Source: an uncultured Anaerococcus sp. (GTDB lineage: Bacteria; Bacillota; Clostridia; Tissierellales; Peptoniphilaceae). From it: a DNA stretch of 61,947 nucleotides. Below, piece after piece: positions 1-9,286 of the stretch (positions within the stretch are counted from its first letter, which is position 1; each line of letters opens with the position of its first letter). The notes beneath the pieces were generated by a model, which saw only the letters and a list, made by a program, of their open reading frames with translations, was not told the origin of the DNA and searched no databases. The stretch is from positions 1-61,947 of the forward strand of contig NZ_CALTSY010000009.1 in assembly GCF_943908415.1 (NCBI RefSeq). The letters run 5' to 3'. The translations under genes and the position numbers were made by a program.

Positions 1-9
1 AGTTTTTCT

Positions 10-113
10 TTACCCTAATCAGGAGGTTCTATACACAAAATATTACATAGTCTCGTAATCTGGTCTGTAAACAATTTTGTGTATAAACCTAAATCGTGGT
101 AAAGGGTAAGGGT
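10..113. repeat. imperfect inverted repeat, possibly IS ends
   Basis: A stretch near 22-42 containing TATACACAAAAT faces its near reverse complement ATTTTGTGTATAAACCT near 77-93, with TTTACC and GGTAAA further out. ACACAAAAT ends of this kind resemble IS256-family termini, and a decayed IS256-type transposase lies at 14.4-15.3 kb. No transposase is visible here, so this may be solo ends or a hairpin downstream of the lanthipeptide operon. The rest of 1-250 shows nothing I recognise. Confidence 0.3.
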
Positions 114-250
114 TAAAACATTTTTATATGTATCAATGTTTCTCCATACCTAAAGGAATGGATCTTTTATTATTTTTACACAATCTCCTATCCCAAAAAT
201 TTTGGACTCGGAATTTTTTGATACTAATGGTTACTATATTTTTATTTAAG

Positions 251-916
251 TTACATGACTCTATATCTGCTTATAATTAATTTTATGATCTGATTAATTA
301 TTTTATATTGTCCATCTCTTTCCTTAACTAATGGAATCTTGTATTTTTTAGGTTTAAAAAACAATTCATTTTCTAAATCTTCATAAAAATATATGTATTT
401 AAATATTTCATTTTCATACAATAATATTTCTAATAAATAAAATCTTGTATTTTTTGATTTAAGAAGTTTTATTAAAAGACTATCTGAAATACCCTCACCA
501 GTACAGTTGTATTCTAATGTATGTATTAAAACGATTAATGAGATAACCATTGCAATAAATATAAGATATTTAAATATTCCTGCTGTTTTAAAATAAAAAC
601 TTATTAAGAGAATTATAAAAAGAATATTTGAAATGTATCCACTATATAATATTAATAAATATTTTTTTAATAACTCAGTACGCTTAATGTCTATAGGAAA
701 AATTATCAAAGTATTATTTTGTAAATAATTTTTACGTTCTATAGTCCAACCATTCACTCTTTTATATATACCATAATATCCACATTGCATAAATATTACA
801 TTCCATCCAATCAATTTAGCTGATATTAAATGTCCTATCTCGTGAATCAAATAACTAACCCAATATGATAGGTATATTATTATTATAAAAATCAAAAATT
901 GGCCAAGCATAATCAT
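251..916 (-). CDS. M50-like membrane zinc metalloprotease of the lanthipeptide operon
   Basis: This is a 221-residue, very hydrophobic protein with several predicted membrane segments. An HEIGH zinc-metalloprotease motif (HExxH) sits in the first hydrophobic region, near residue 26, as in site-2/M50 proteases and related bacteriocin-operon membrane proteins. It is the last gene of the lanM-reductase-lanT series and abuts the exporter gene at 916. In this context it may process a leader or confer self-protection; that is inference. No later zinc-ligand NPDG-type motif is obvious, so a non-standard or inactive member is possible. Confidence 0.6.
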   Translation of the reverse strand: MIMLGQFLIFIIIIYLSYWVSYLIHEIGHLISAKLIGWNVIFMQCGYYGIYKRVNGWTIERKNYLQNNTLIIFPIDIKRTELLKKYLLILYSGYISNILFIILLISFYFKTAGIFKYLIFIAMVISLIVLIHTLEYNCTGEGISDSLLIKLLKSKNTRFYLLEILLYENEIFKYIYFYEDLENELFFKPKKYKIPLVKERDGQYKIINQIIKLIISRYRVM

Positions 917-3042
917 TATAAGATATTCTCCTCATATAACTCCCTATATCTAGGATTGTTTTTTATTAAATCATCATGTTTACCTGTGGAACTTACCTCA
1001 CCATCAATTATAAAGATAATGATGTCACTATTTTTAATAGTTGATAGTCTATGAGCAACTATAAACTTTATACCTTCAAATTGTTCTAAATTTTTATATA
1101 TTATAGATTCTGTTTCAGCATCCATGTTACTAGTAGCTTCATCTAATATAAGAATCTTAGGTTGTGATAACAAGGCTCTTGCAAGTAATAGTCTTTGTTT
1201 CTGTCCCCCAGAAAAATTAGTTCCGTCATCAGAAATAGTTGTATCAAACTTCATTGGTAAATTAATAATATCATCAAGTATATTACATTTTCTACAAACT
1301 TCTGTAATTTCTTCATTAAGTATGTCCCTGCCTAATGTTAAATTATCATAAATTGTACCAGATATAAGTTTTGAATTTTGGGTTACATTTCCAGAAATTA
1401 TTCTTAAGTCTATTGGGTTAATTATTTTACCATCATCCATCAATACTTCTATTTTTCCAGAGGTTGGATCAAACAATCCCTCTATAAGCTTAATAAGCGT
1501 ACTTTTCCCGCATCCTGATTTACCTACTATAGCAACTGTCTGACCAGATTTTACATTGAAATTAATATTCTTTAAAACCTCATTACTAAAAGGACTATAT
1601 GAAAAGCTAACATCTTTAAATTGAATTTTTTCAATTCTATTTGAATTCCTTATATCTAATTCTGTTTTTTTGTTTTCAGATTTACTATCTAAAATATCTT
1701 CTATTCTCTTAATATATACATCTAAAACGTTTATAGTCGAAATATTGCTTATTATGCTAATTATTGGATTTATTAAACTTATTGCTACAGAATTAAAGGC
1801 AACTAACTCACCAATAGATAACTGAGACTCTTTTACCATTTCGATTCCAATACAAAATAAGAGTAATGGAAGTGTTATTTTGAATGTATTAACTATGTTT
1901 TCAGTTATATTCTGTAACCTTTGTACTCTCTTATTTGAATTTAATTCTTTGTTAAACAAATAATTCCACTTATTGAATACTTTATTTTCTAAATTCATAG
2001 TCTTAAAATCATATATATTTTCAATTATTTCATATACTGATTGTTGCGATTTTACTTTATCATTTATATTTACACTAGTTGTTTTCTTTATAAAATGGTT
2101 AGATATTAATAATATTCCTGAAATAGCACACAAACCAACAATTAAATATAATAACAAGAGCTTAGAATAAGAATATAATAAAGAAAAGTAAATTAAAGAC
2201 ATAAATGTATCAATTAATGATGAAATTATATTGTTTGAAAGTATATCTCTAATAATTGTTCCAGAATTAGTTCTCATTAAAATATCAGAATTATTCCTAC
2301 TTATGTAATAAATATATTTTAATTCTAATAGTTTATTAATCAACGATGTCATAATAGTTTTATCCAAAAATATTTCAAACTTCAAAACTAAAATATATCT
2401 TATTGATGATATAATATAAATACTTATAGCCAAAAATAATATAATCCAAAGTAGGCCTTGGTATGTAAAACTATGAATACTATTATCTATTAAGCTTTTT
2501 GTTATTAAAGGTGGTAAAAGTAACATTAATTGTAATACTAAAGAAATGATAACTATTCTAAATATTTCTATTTTATTTTTTTTTAAATAGTTTGAAATGA
2601 TTTTTATTTTTGTCGCTTTTCTTTTTACAAACTCAGTATTAGGCTTTAAATACAATAAAAATCCACTATATTCATCTTTGAAATCATTATATTTTATACT
2701 ATGTCTACCAATAACTGGATCTACAACAATATATTTATTATTTATAATTTTTTCAAGAACTACAAAATGACCTCTCTTGTAATGAATAATTGCTGGTAAA
2801 ATGCTTTTTTCTATTTGATTAGCTTCCACATGGTATGCTTTATAATCTAACTTTTCAATATCAGCTATTTTAGCAAGATCATATAAACTAAATCCTCCCT
2901 TTGGTGCTAAATACTTATCTCTGAACTCGCCCAAAGTATAATTTGCACCATAAAAATCTAAAATCATAACTAAGCATACTAATCCACATTCAGAATACTC
3001 CATTTGTTTTATTGGTTTAACCCTGTTTTTTTTTATAAACAT
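916..3042 (-). CDS. lanT: peptidase C39-containing ABC transporter (LanT-type bacteriocin exporter)
   Basis: This is a 708-residue single-chain exporter that cleaves a double-glycine-type leader and pumps out the mature peptide. The N-terminal C39 peptidase has Cys19 in the YSECG motif, His92 (GHFVV) and Asp108 (VVDP), the expected triad. A six-helix transmembrane region follows at about 155-440. The ATPase domain has Walker A GKSGCGKST near 507, signature FSGGQKQR near 609 and Walker B ILILDEAT near 630. All catalytic parts look intact. The gene overlaps the upstream flavin reductase, so the two are probably co-translated. No substrate precursor gene remains nearby, so its original cargo is unknown. 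Confidence 0.92.
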   Translation of the reverse strand: MFIKKNRVKPIKQMEYSECGLVCLVMILDFYGANYTLGEFRDKYLAPKGGFSLYDLAKIADIEKLDYKAYHVEANQIEKSILPAIIHYKRGHFVVLEKIINNKYIVVDPVIGRHSIKYNDFKDEYSGFLLYLKPNTEFVKRKATKIKIISNYLKKNKIEIFRIVIISLVLQLMLLLPPLITKSLIDNSIHSFTYQGLLWIILFLAISIYIISSIRYILVLKFEIFLDKTIMTSLINKLLELKYIYYISRNNSDILMRTNSGTIIRDILSNNIISSLIDTFMSLIYFSLLYSYSKLLLLYLIVGLCAISGILLISNHFIKKTTSVNINDKVKSQQSVYEIIENIYDFKTMNLENKVFNKWNYLFNKELNSNKRVQRLQNITENIVNTFKITLPLLLFCIGIEMVKESQLSIGELVAFNSVAISLINPIISIISNISTINVLDVYIKRIEDILDSKSENKKTELDIRNSNRIEKIQFKDVSFSYSPFSNEVLKNINFNVKSGQTVAIVGKSGCGKSTLIKLIEGLFDPTSGKIEVLMDDGKIINPIDLRIISGNVTQNSKLISGTIYDNLTLGRDILNEEITEVCRKCNILDDIINLPMKFDTTISDDGTNFSGGQKQRLLLARALLSQPKILILDEATSNMDAETESIIYKNLEQFEGIKFIVAHRLSTIKNSDIIIFIIDGEVSSTGKHDDLIKNNPRYRELYEENIL

Positions 3043-3730
3043 TTTTACCCTCTTCTAATAATTCTTGAAAACTATTCTTGTCAAAGTAACCTCTTTCTTT
3101 CCAAATTTGTTTTTCATATATTAAATCATTAGTATTTAAATAAATATATTTAAAGTAAGTGAACATAGCTTCATGTTCTCTACTAGAGTGTAAATTATTT
3201 AAATCAAATACATCTATTTTTTCAATAAGATCATTAAGTAATTTCTTTTCGTAATCTCCTGTAAACGAATTATAAAATATAACTTCACTATATTTTACTA
3301 AACCCCATCCGGTTAAAATTTTGCCAAAATAAGAGTTATGTTCTTCTCCTCCATTAGTATCTGTGGTAGTTAGTAATATTGTCCCTCTTCCTTTTAATTC
3401 AAATGTATGTAACCAATAACTTAATCTGTCTATTAATATCTTCATATCGCCTGATACTGAATGAGCATATACTGGAGAATTGAATATTACTAAATCCGAC
3501 CATTTTAACATAACTTTAATTTTACTAGCATTATCTTTTACATTTGAATCTAAAGGACACTTACCATTCTTAAAACATTTACAACAACCAAGACATGGGA
3601 GCAACTCATATTTTATAGGATTAATATATTTTAGATTATGCTTAGAACATAACTTATCAATTAATTGTTTGCTAAATTTTCTATTTCTTGATTTCTCATT
3701 CCTAGAAGAGTCAATTATTAATATTTTCAT
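3017..3730 (-). CDS. flavodoxin-fold NAD(P)H-dependent FMN reductase, RiPP accessory enzyme
   Basis: This 237-residue protein has an N-terminal flavodoxin-like fold (MKILIIDSSRNEKSRN), a Cys-rich stretch at about 45-60 (LPCLGCCKCFKNGKCP) typical of iron-sulfur flavoprotein/NADPH-dependent FMN reductases, and the NSPVYAHSVSG flavin-binding motif near 93. It lies between lanM and the exporter and overlaps both neighbours slightly. A role in reducing a dehydroamino acid or oxidising a residue of the lanthipeptide is inferred from position only. It differs from the described LanJ reductase types as I recall them. It could also be a general quinone or flavin reductase captured by the operon. Confidence 0.72.
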   Translation of the reverse strand: MKILIIDSSRNEKSRNRKFSKQLIDKLCSKHNLKYINPIKYELLPCLGCCKCFKNGKCPLDSNVKDNASKIKVMLKWSDLVIFNSPVYAHSVSGDMKILIDRLSYWLHTFELKGRGTILLTTTDTNGGEEHNSYFGKILTGWGLVKYSEVIFYNSFTGDYEKKLLNDLIEKIDVFDLNNLHSSREHEAMFTYFKYIYLNTNDLIYEKQIWKERGYFDKNSFQELLEEGKNVYKKKQG

Positions 3731-6173
3731 ATAAATCAGCTCCCAACAGCAAATTTTTTTTACTCAAAAATGCATTCATCATCTCGAAATATATCCCTAA
3801 AACACCAGTATATAAACTCAAGTTTCTAATCACATCTATTTCTCTTATCTTGTATTTTCTATTCTTTTCTTTTTCAACAAATATATACTTAGCCATTCTT
3901 AATGCATTTTCGAACTCACCATTCAAAATAAAAAATTCTACAATACCAGAATTTCCATGACAAATACAATCTTGACTCATCAAATAGCTATTCATTATTT
4001 TTCTTCTAATTAATAAATTCTCATTCTCTATAATTTTAGAAGATCTAGAATCTAATAATTTAGAATCTATCAAACCCTTATTAACCATAAAAGTACCAAC
4101 TAGACCATTGCACCACTTTAATGAGTGTGATTTTGTTATGTCTTCCGTTAAATCAAAAATATTATCATTTATAAATTTAATCAATTCATCTCTTTCAAGG
4201 ATTTCATAAGATTTTATCAAAGAAAATAATACACTTCTAACAGAGTGTGCATATCCTAATTTTTTTAATTCTAAATTTTTAGCGTGTTTCAAATAGCTAA
4301 ATAGTACATCTGTCACAATATTTATTGTATATAGTATTTCAGGATCATGTGTTTTTTTGAATAATTTGCATAATGCTATCAATATTGAAGGAATTCCATT
4401 TAAATAATCTTTTAGAAAATTATCAATATTTATATCTTTCAATTTATTACATATAATCTTTATACACTTATCTATATCTTCATATTGAAAAGAATTCAAA
4501 TCACAATTGGATAAAAGATGAATTATGCTACACATACCATTCATGCCTAAATCATCAGTTTTATTTAAATCATAATCTGGTAATTCCTCTATAATTTGGC
4601 GAATCATTCTATTAGTCAGTTCTATTATTTTTAAATCATTAATTTCAATAGCATAATTTCTTAAAAAGAATACTAAGCCACATACTCCATCATAGAAAGA
4701 ATTATCCATAATATTGAATGAACTCTCAGCATTATCATTATATTTAACACTCATAATATAAAATTTACCTTCTATAAATTTTATATTATCAATTACATAC
4801 TCAACAAATTCTTTAATTTCAGATTTTATATATTCTACATTAAATTGATTGTCAAACAATAAAGAATCATTCGATATTACATCTCTTATTTTTTTATTAT
4901 CGCTATTATTCCCATAATTACATTTTTCTAAATATTTATTTTCAAAATCCAGCTTCAATAAAGAAGTCTGTAGTTTTAAGTCTTTTTCATTATAGAAATT
5001 CAATCTTTTAAAAAAATATTCTTTACCTGTTACCAAATCAACACTACCAATAATTGTATCAGTCTCTTTTATAATACTATTTGATGGATTATTAATAAAT
5101 AATGGTATATCTTCATTTTTAAGAGTTTTGATCTCAGCAAAAATTATATCAGGTGAAAGCATAGTATTTTCCCATAAATTTTCGAAAATTTTTTCCCTAT
5201 CTAACATATCTCTCATAAAATCTGGATGATAAGCATTTTTTAATATATTATCATACACAGAAGTATTTCTATAAATAACTCTCGTATCCAAGTTACTTAA
5301 TTTATAAATTAAATTTTTAAAGTCATTGTTCTTTAGTTCTCTCAATAAGATTCTATAGTATTCTTGAAACCCTAATATTATATCATTCATATAAAGATTT
5401 AAATCATAAGATCTTTCATTTTTTGGAATATTCCTTGATCTTTTCATCTTTACTTTCTTTGATTCTAATCTGATGGTATCATATCCATAATCTATTAAAG
5501 TCAAAATATCATTTATTATAGCTTCATCTCCAAAAAGAGCACCAATATCAACACTTTGATTATTACCTGTATCTAACTCTGATATTAACATTGAAGTTCT
5601 GTTTACTGTATTAAAGTGAGATTCTATAATTTCATTAAAAAAACTATATCCATCTTCTTGGAAATAATTAGGAATTTGTAAAATAGTCTCAAGATCTATT
5701 ATTACTGGATATTCTTCTCTAGCTATCAAATTTTCCATATGTATATCTGTGCAATTAAAAACATACATTAATGCTAATTGATATCCGAATCTTTTATAAA
5801 AATTTGATAAGCATTTATTTTGACACTCTCTGTAATTAATATATTCAACATATGCATAATAATCCCTTGTAATAACTTTAGGAATAATCAAGTCATTTTT
5901 CGGATATTTTGTATTTATATATTTGATAATATCCGAAAATGCATTAAATGACTCCATTCTTTTAGGTTTATATACGATTTTTTGATTATCCAACGTAAAT
6001 ATTACTACAGTTTTATTCAAACTATGTGAATCTCCTAAATTAAAATCTATATCTGATAATTCAGACTTTCTATATAGGGTTTCATTTCTTGTTAATAAAA
6101 ATACATCTTTATCTATATTATGTATTAATTCACATATGTAATTCACAATTCTTATAGTTGTCTCAGTAAGCAC
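3711..6173 (-). CDS. lanM: type 2 lanthipeptide synthetase LanM, 5'-truncated
   Basis: LanM enzymes phosphorylate and eliminate Ser/Thr of a precursor, then add Cys thiols to form lanthionine. The dehydratase signature GDSHSLNKTVV followed by YKPK occurs at residues 47-71, whereas in full-length LanM it lies near residue 250 (CylM, from memory), so about 200 N-terminal residues are missing. The C-terminal LanC-like cyclase is present: zinc ligands in WCNGLVG near 688 and CHGNSG near 738. The assigned start is a GTG with no good ribosome-binding site. The frame stays open upstream into an IS3 fragment, until a stop inside it near 6252. The dehydratase is therefore probably inactive, and no lanA gene is visible. 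Confidence 0.85.
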   Translation of the reverse strand: MLTETTIRIVNYICELIHNIDKDVFLLTRNETLYRKSELSDIDFNLGDSHSLNKTVVIFTLDNQKIVYKPKRMESFNAFSDIIKYINTKYPKNDLIIPKVITRDYYAYVEYINYRECQNKCLSNFYKRFGYQLALMYVFNCTDIHMENLIAREEYPVIIDLETILQIPNYFQEDGYSFFNEIIESHFNTVNRTSMLISELDTGNNQSVDIGALFGDEAIINDILTLIDYGYDTIRLESKKVKMKRSRNIPKNERSYDLNLYMNDIILGFQEYYRILLRELKNNDFKNLIYKLSNLDTRVIYRNTSVYDNILKNAYHPDFMRDMLDREKIFENLWENTMLSPDIIFAEIKTLKNEDIPLFINNPSNSIIKETDTIIGSVDLVTGKEYFFKRLNFYNEKDLKLQTSLLKLDFENKYLEKCNYGNNSDNKKIRDVISNDSLLFDNQFNVEYIKSEIKEFVEYVIDNIKFIEGKFYIMSVKYNDNAESSFNIMDNSFYDGVCGLVFFLRNYAIEINDLKIIELTNRMIRQIIEELPDYDLNKTDDLGMNGMCSIIHLLSNCDLNSFQYEDIDKCIKIICNKLKDINIDNFLKDYLNGIPSILIALCKLFKKTHDPEILYTINIVTDVLFSYLKHAKNLELKKLGYAHSVRSVLFSLIKSYEILERDELIKFINDNIFDLTEDITKSHSLKWCNGLVGTFMVNKGLIDSKLLDSRSSKIIENENLLIRRKIMNSYLMSQDCICHGNSGIVEFFILNGEFENALRMAKYIFVEKEKNRKYKIREIDVIRNLSLYTGVLGIYFEMMNAFLSKKNLLLGADLYENINN

Positions 6174-6184
6174 TCTAGCTAGTA

Positions 6185-6537
6185 CTATATATTTATCAAA
6201 AAAACTTAAAGAATATGGGATAACCCAAAGTATGTCGAGAAAAGGGAATTGCTTAGATAATGCTCCAATGGAAAACTTCTTTGGAATATTAAAACAAGAA
6301 ATGTATTATGGTCAAACTTACAAAACCTATGAACAATTAAAACAAGCTATAGATGTGTATATAAAATATTACAACGAAGAAAGAATAAAAGAAAAATTAG
6401 GATACTTATCACCAGTAGAATATTGAAGAAAGAATGCAGCTTAGAAATCGACTTTCCCCTAGGGGAAAGTATAAACAAAAACACCAGACATAAATATAAA
6501 TCTATGTCTGATGTTAAGTCCAACTTTTTGTGGTCAC
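6185..6537 (+). mobile_element. IS3-family (IS150-like) element remnant, 3' end
   Basis: The readable frame 6190-6426 encodes the C-terminal end of an IS3-family transposase. It carries the family hallmark GITQSMSRKGNCLDNAPMEN, then FFGILKQEMYYG and the typical YNEERIKEKLGYLSP ending. A small hairpin (AGACATA / TATGTCT, 6486-6508) and a terminal inverted repeat TGACCACAAAAAGTTGGACTT (read on the minus strand, 6516-6536) close the right end. The 5' three quarters of the element are gone, and the break coincides with the point where lanM is truncated. This suggests deletion between the element and lanM. Confidence 0.85.
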
Positions 6538-6558
6538 CTTATTTTGCAGAAGGGAGTT

Positions 6559-6786
6559 TTAAGTAACCAACATTTTATCTATAAAAAAAATTAAAGATGC
6601 AATAATTATTATGATTTTACCAGAACGAATATTCTTACTTTGAGAGCTAACTATATTTTCTATCAAAAAAACTTGAGAAATACAGATTATGGGAATTAAA
6701 GTTTTTGAAATCGTAAAATATCCCAAAAGATAAATCATAAACAACGCAATTAATACTGCATTATTTTTTTTATGCGAAACATTCAT
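6559..6786 (-). CDS. small two-helix membrane protein, candidate immunity protein
   Basis: This is a 75-residue protein with two strongly hydrophobic segments (about 10-43 and 57-75) and a short charged linker. It overlaps the end of the upstream secreted-protein gene by 17 bases, so the two are translationally coupled. The same arrangement, a secreted protein followed immediately by a tiny membrane protein, recurs at 16.8-17.6 kb. A self-immunity role is an inference from that pairing; I do not recognise a family. Confidence 0.5.
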   Translation of the reverse strand: MNVSHKKNNAVLIALFMIYLLGYFTISKTLIPIICISQVFLIENIVSSQSKNIRSGKIIIIIASLIFFIDKMLVT

Positions 6787-7303
6787 CTTTGATTTGCTTA
6801 ATTCCCAAAATAACAGCTCCCGTTTCTACTAAGGCAGCACCAAATTTCTGAAGATTTTCAGAACTAGCTCCTGATTGTGCAATAGCCATTAAAGCGGAAG
6901 CGGCTGCCTTAACCCCGCCAGCAGCTGCTACGAAGTTTTTGACCTTAGCTAACATACCAATTCCAATAGCTGTAGTCCCTACTGCCCAAGTAACTGCACC
7001 AACACATCCCCAAAAACTACGAGCTTGCATTTCTCCATCAAATTGTAAATCTATGCCTTTACTCAGCATATAACTATCAATTTCTTCTTGGTTTCCTCGC
7101 TCCAACATCTCTTGTGGCATTTCATCTACAGCTTTTAAAATCAAAAGAATAGAATCTTCTGATAAATCTTTAAATGTATTTACAGTTTCTGTAGCTGAAT
7201 TCACTTCATTAGCATGAACCACTGAAACAACTCCTGGGGTCATTGTATTAAGCATTAATACACTAAGCAATGCAATACTTATTCTTTTTAATTTTTTATT
7301 CAT
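6770..7303 (-). CDS. secreted Gly/Ala-rich protein, putative large bacteriocin
   Basis: The likely start is the ATG at 7303 (177 residues), eight bases after AGGAGG; an upstream TTG would give two more residues. A signal peptide (KKLKRI..ALLSVLMLNTM..VVHA) is cut near residue 31. The mature N-terminus is acidic. The C-terminal 75 residues, starting at SFWGCVGAV, are hydrophobic and Gly/Ala-rich with one Cys there and one near the end (DECFA), so a single disulfide is possible. This layout recalls large unmodified secreted bacteriocins such as streptococcin A-M57 (comparison from memory). The gene follows the thurincin-like peptide gene by about 80 bases and may share its promoter. Confidence 0.5.
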   Translation of the reverse strand: MNKKLKRISIALLSVLMLNTMTPGVVSVVHANEVNSATETVNTFKDLSEDSILLILKAVDEMPQEMLERGNQEEIDSYMLSKGIDLQFDGEMQARSFWGCVGAVTWAVGTTAIGIGMLAKVKNFVAAAGGVKAAASALMAIAQSGASSENLQKFGAALVETGAVILGIKQIKDECFA

Positions 7304-7382
7304 AAACAAAACCTCCTATTGACCTTATTTGTTATTGTATATTACTATAATTTTAGTTATAATAATATAGATATTTATTTGT

Positions 7383-7502
7383 CTACTTTGCTACATTTAC
7401 TCCCGATAATCCTGATATCAATGTAAATGATAATCCACATGTTCCACAAGATAGACAACCCCAACAACCGACATCAATAGTTTGTACTGTTGGTGTACTC
7501 AT
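7383..7502 (-). CDS. thurincin H-like sactipeptide precursor (39 residues)
   Basis: The gene is small: ATG at 7502, ribosome-binding site AAGGAG eight to nine bases upstream, TAG stop at 7383. The product begins MSTPTVQTID and contains VGCWGCLSCGTCGLS; Cys are at 13, 16, 19 and 22. Thurincin H precursor ThnA (from memory) begins METPVVQPRD, with CWSCLVCAAC placing Cys at the same four positions. After the Cys block, polar residues Thr27, Ser30, Ser33 and Asn36 recur every third residue, mirroring the Asn/Thr/Thr/Ser thioether acceptors of thurincin H with a one-residue shorter turn. A copy of the regulon promoter motif lies 57-77 bases upstream. The maturase is probably the radical SAM enzyme of the adjacent operon. 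Confidence 0.82.
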   Translation of the reverse strand: MSTPTVQTIDVGCWGCLSCGTCGLSFTLISGLSGVNVAK

Positions 7503-7539
7503 GAAATTCTCTCCTTTCTATCTTTATTTATCATAATTT

Positions 7540-7579
7540 TATTATACTTATCAATATATTTCAGCTAACTTTTGTGAAT
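7540..7579 (-). promoter_or_regulatory. regulon operator and promoter of the thurincin-like gene
   Basis: On the minus strand TTCACAAAAGTTAGCTGAA (7560-7578) is followed, exactly 17 bases after GTTAGC, by a perfect TATAAT -10. GTTAGC is a poor -35, which suggests activator dependence. The 19-mer is an imperfect dyad, TTCAnnnAAnTTnnnTGAA. Four related sites exist in the window. Confidence 0.7.
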
Positions 7580-7648
7580 ACTTTTATTCATTCCATAACT
7601 TTTATAACTAAAACTCACAATATATAGCATATAATCGTTACAATTACC

Positions 7649-9286
7649 TCATCCATAATTCTTTTTATCCAATATAAATAATGTCTTATCACACCTCTTT
7701 ATAATTTCTTGATCATGTGAAATAATGATAATAATACTATTTTTGCTTCTTTTCTTTAATTCTGAGATTACTGTTTTTTTAGTCACTTCATCAAACGCTG
7801 AAAAACACTCATCCAATAAAATTAGAGGATATTCCTTAAGTAACAACCTGGCTAGTTGTATTTTTTGTTGTTCTCCTTTAGATAATGTATCTTTTATATT
7901 CGATCTATTATGATTTTCAACATTCCTTAAATCTAAGTTTTTTATTATTTTTTCTAAATACGATTCATCTACCTTCTTTTTCTCTAATAATGTAATGTTA
8001 GAAGTTAAATTATCACGTAATATAAATGGTTTACTTTCTAAAAACAAAACTTCATTTCTTAAATCTTCATCTTTATAGTCATTTATTTCATTACAATTAA
8101 TTAAAATTTCACCATCATAATTAGTATATAGTTTGCTTATTAGATTAAATATAGTTGTTTTACCAGATCCATTTTCTCCAACTATCGCATATAAACCAGG
8201 TTTCGATATTTCGAATGAAAAATCTTTCAATACGTATTTATCATCATATTTGAACGAAACATTTTTAAATTTAAGACTAGTTACTTTTGATAATTTCTTT
8301 CCATCAGTTTTCTTTTCACTTTTATAATCCATAATTTTCTTATATCGTTCTAAATCTACAATAACTTCATTAAAAGATAAGTTTAAATCACCAATTTTTT
8401 TAATTGACGAATGTAACTTTTCCATATAACTACTAAAGGCAACTATATTTCCCAATGTCAAATTTCCTAATATTATTAATTTTGCAGAAATGAATAATAT
8501 TAGAGAACTTAAAATAATAGTTATTAAATCCTGTAAACTCGTTACAGTCATATTTATCTTCAAATTCGAGACAGATACATTTTTTAAATCCTGAAGCTTA
8601 TTTTTATAATTTCTTTTAAATGTTTTTTCCAGATTATTTAGTTTTATTCCAGTTAAATTTGAAATCGTATCTACAAGATAATCTGAATATGAATCTAATT
8701 TTGTAATATAGTCTCTTTGTTTACTAATAATAGTATTTTTGAATATATAGTTAATTCCGTAGGTCAATGGAAGTAATATAATCGCAATTATAAATAACTT
8801 TAATGATATCCTAATCATAATATAGGCAGATATAATGATGCTCGACATAATCATTACTATGCTTGAAAATAAATCTATATAGAAACTGACTATTTTATCA
8901 CCTGTATTTTCTATTCTACTTACAAGTTCTCCTTCACCATACGAATTTAAAAATTCATATCTTGTATCTAAAATTTTAGCGAACATCGCTTCTTTTATAC
9001 TATTTGAACAATCTATAGATAATATATTGCCTATCCATTCCTCCAAAATACTGCTTAAACTTTGAAATATATTTAAAAATAGACTTATGAGAATAAACTT
9101 TAATACTAATTGCAAATCTTTTATTACTATCAAATCAATAATTTTCCCAAATACATAAGGAATCGCCATACTCGCAATTATTCCTAATAGTATGACTATT
9201 ATTAAATATATAATTTTCTTTTTCTGTGGTAATATAAATTTATCAATTATTTTTTTGTGTTCACTCCAATCAAACATATTATTCAT
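7649..9286 (-). CDS. ABC transporter, fused permease-ATPase (RiPP exporter)
   Basis: This 545-residue half-transporter has about six membrane helices in residues 20-300, then an ATPase domain with Walker A GENGSGKTT near 372, signature LSKGEQQK near 467 and Walker B LILLDECF near 490. There is no C39 peptidase, so leader removal must occur elsewhere. Its start overlaps the end of the 88-residue CXXX-system gene. It closes the CXXX operon (peptide, maturase, small protein, exporter), in which transporters of this type are usual. It may also export the thurincin-like peptide encoded just downstream. Confidence 0.87.
   Translation of the reverse strand: MNNMFDWSEHKKIIDKFILPQKKKIIYLIIVILLGIIASMAIPYVFGKIIDLIVIKDLQLVLKFILISLFLNIFQSLSSILEEWIGNILSIDCSNSIKEAMFAKILDTRYEFLNSYGEGELVSRIENTGDKIVSFYIDLFSSIVMIMSSIIISAYIMIRISLKLFIIAIILLPLTYGINYIFKNTIISKQRDYITKLDSYSDYLVDTISNLTGIKLNNLEKTFKRNYKNKLQDLKNVSVSNLKINMTVTSLQDLITIILSSLILFISAKLIILGNLTLGNIVAFSSYMEKLHSSIKKIGDLNLSFNEVIVDLERYKKIMDYKSEKKTDGKKLSKVTSLKFKNVSFKYDDKYVLKDFSFEISKPGLYAIVGENGSGKTTIFNLISKLYTNYDGEILINCNEINDYKDEDLRNEVLFLESKPFILRDNLTSNITLLEKKKVDESYLEKIIKNLDLRNVENHNRSNIKDTLSKGEQQKIQLARLLLKEYPLILLDECFSAFDEVTKKTVISELKKRSKNSIIIIISHDQEIIKRCDKTLFILDKKNYG

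Noticed and set aside
6170..6254. Full-length lanM starting inside the IS fragment
   Set aside because: The frame is open upstream to a stop near 6252 but encodes antisense transposase sequence, not the missing LanM N-terminus.
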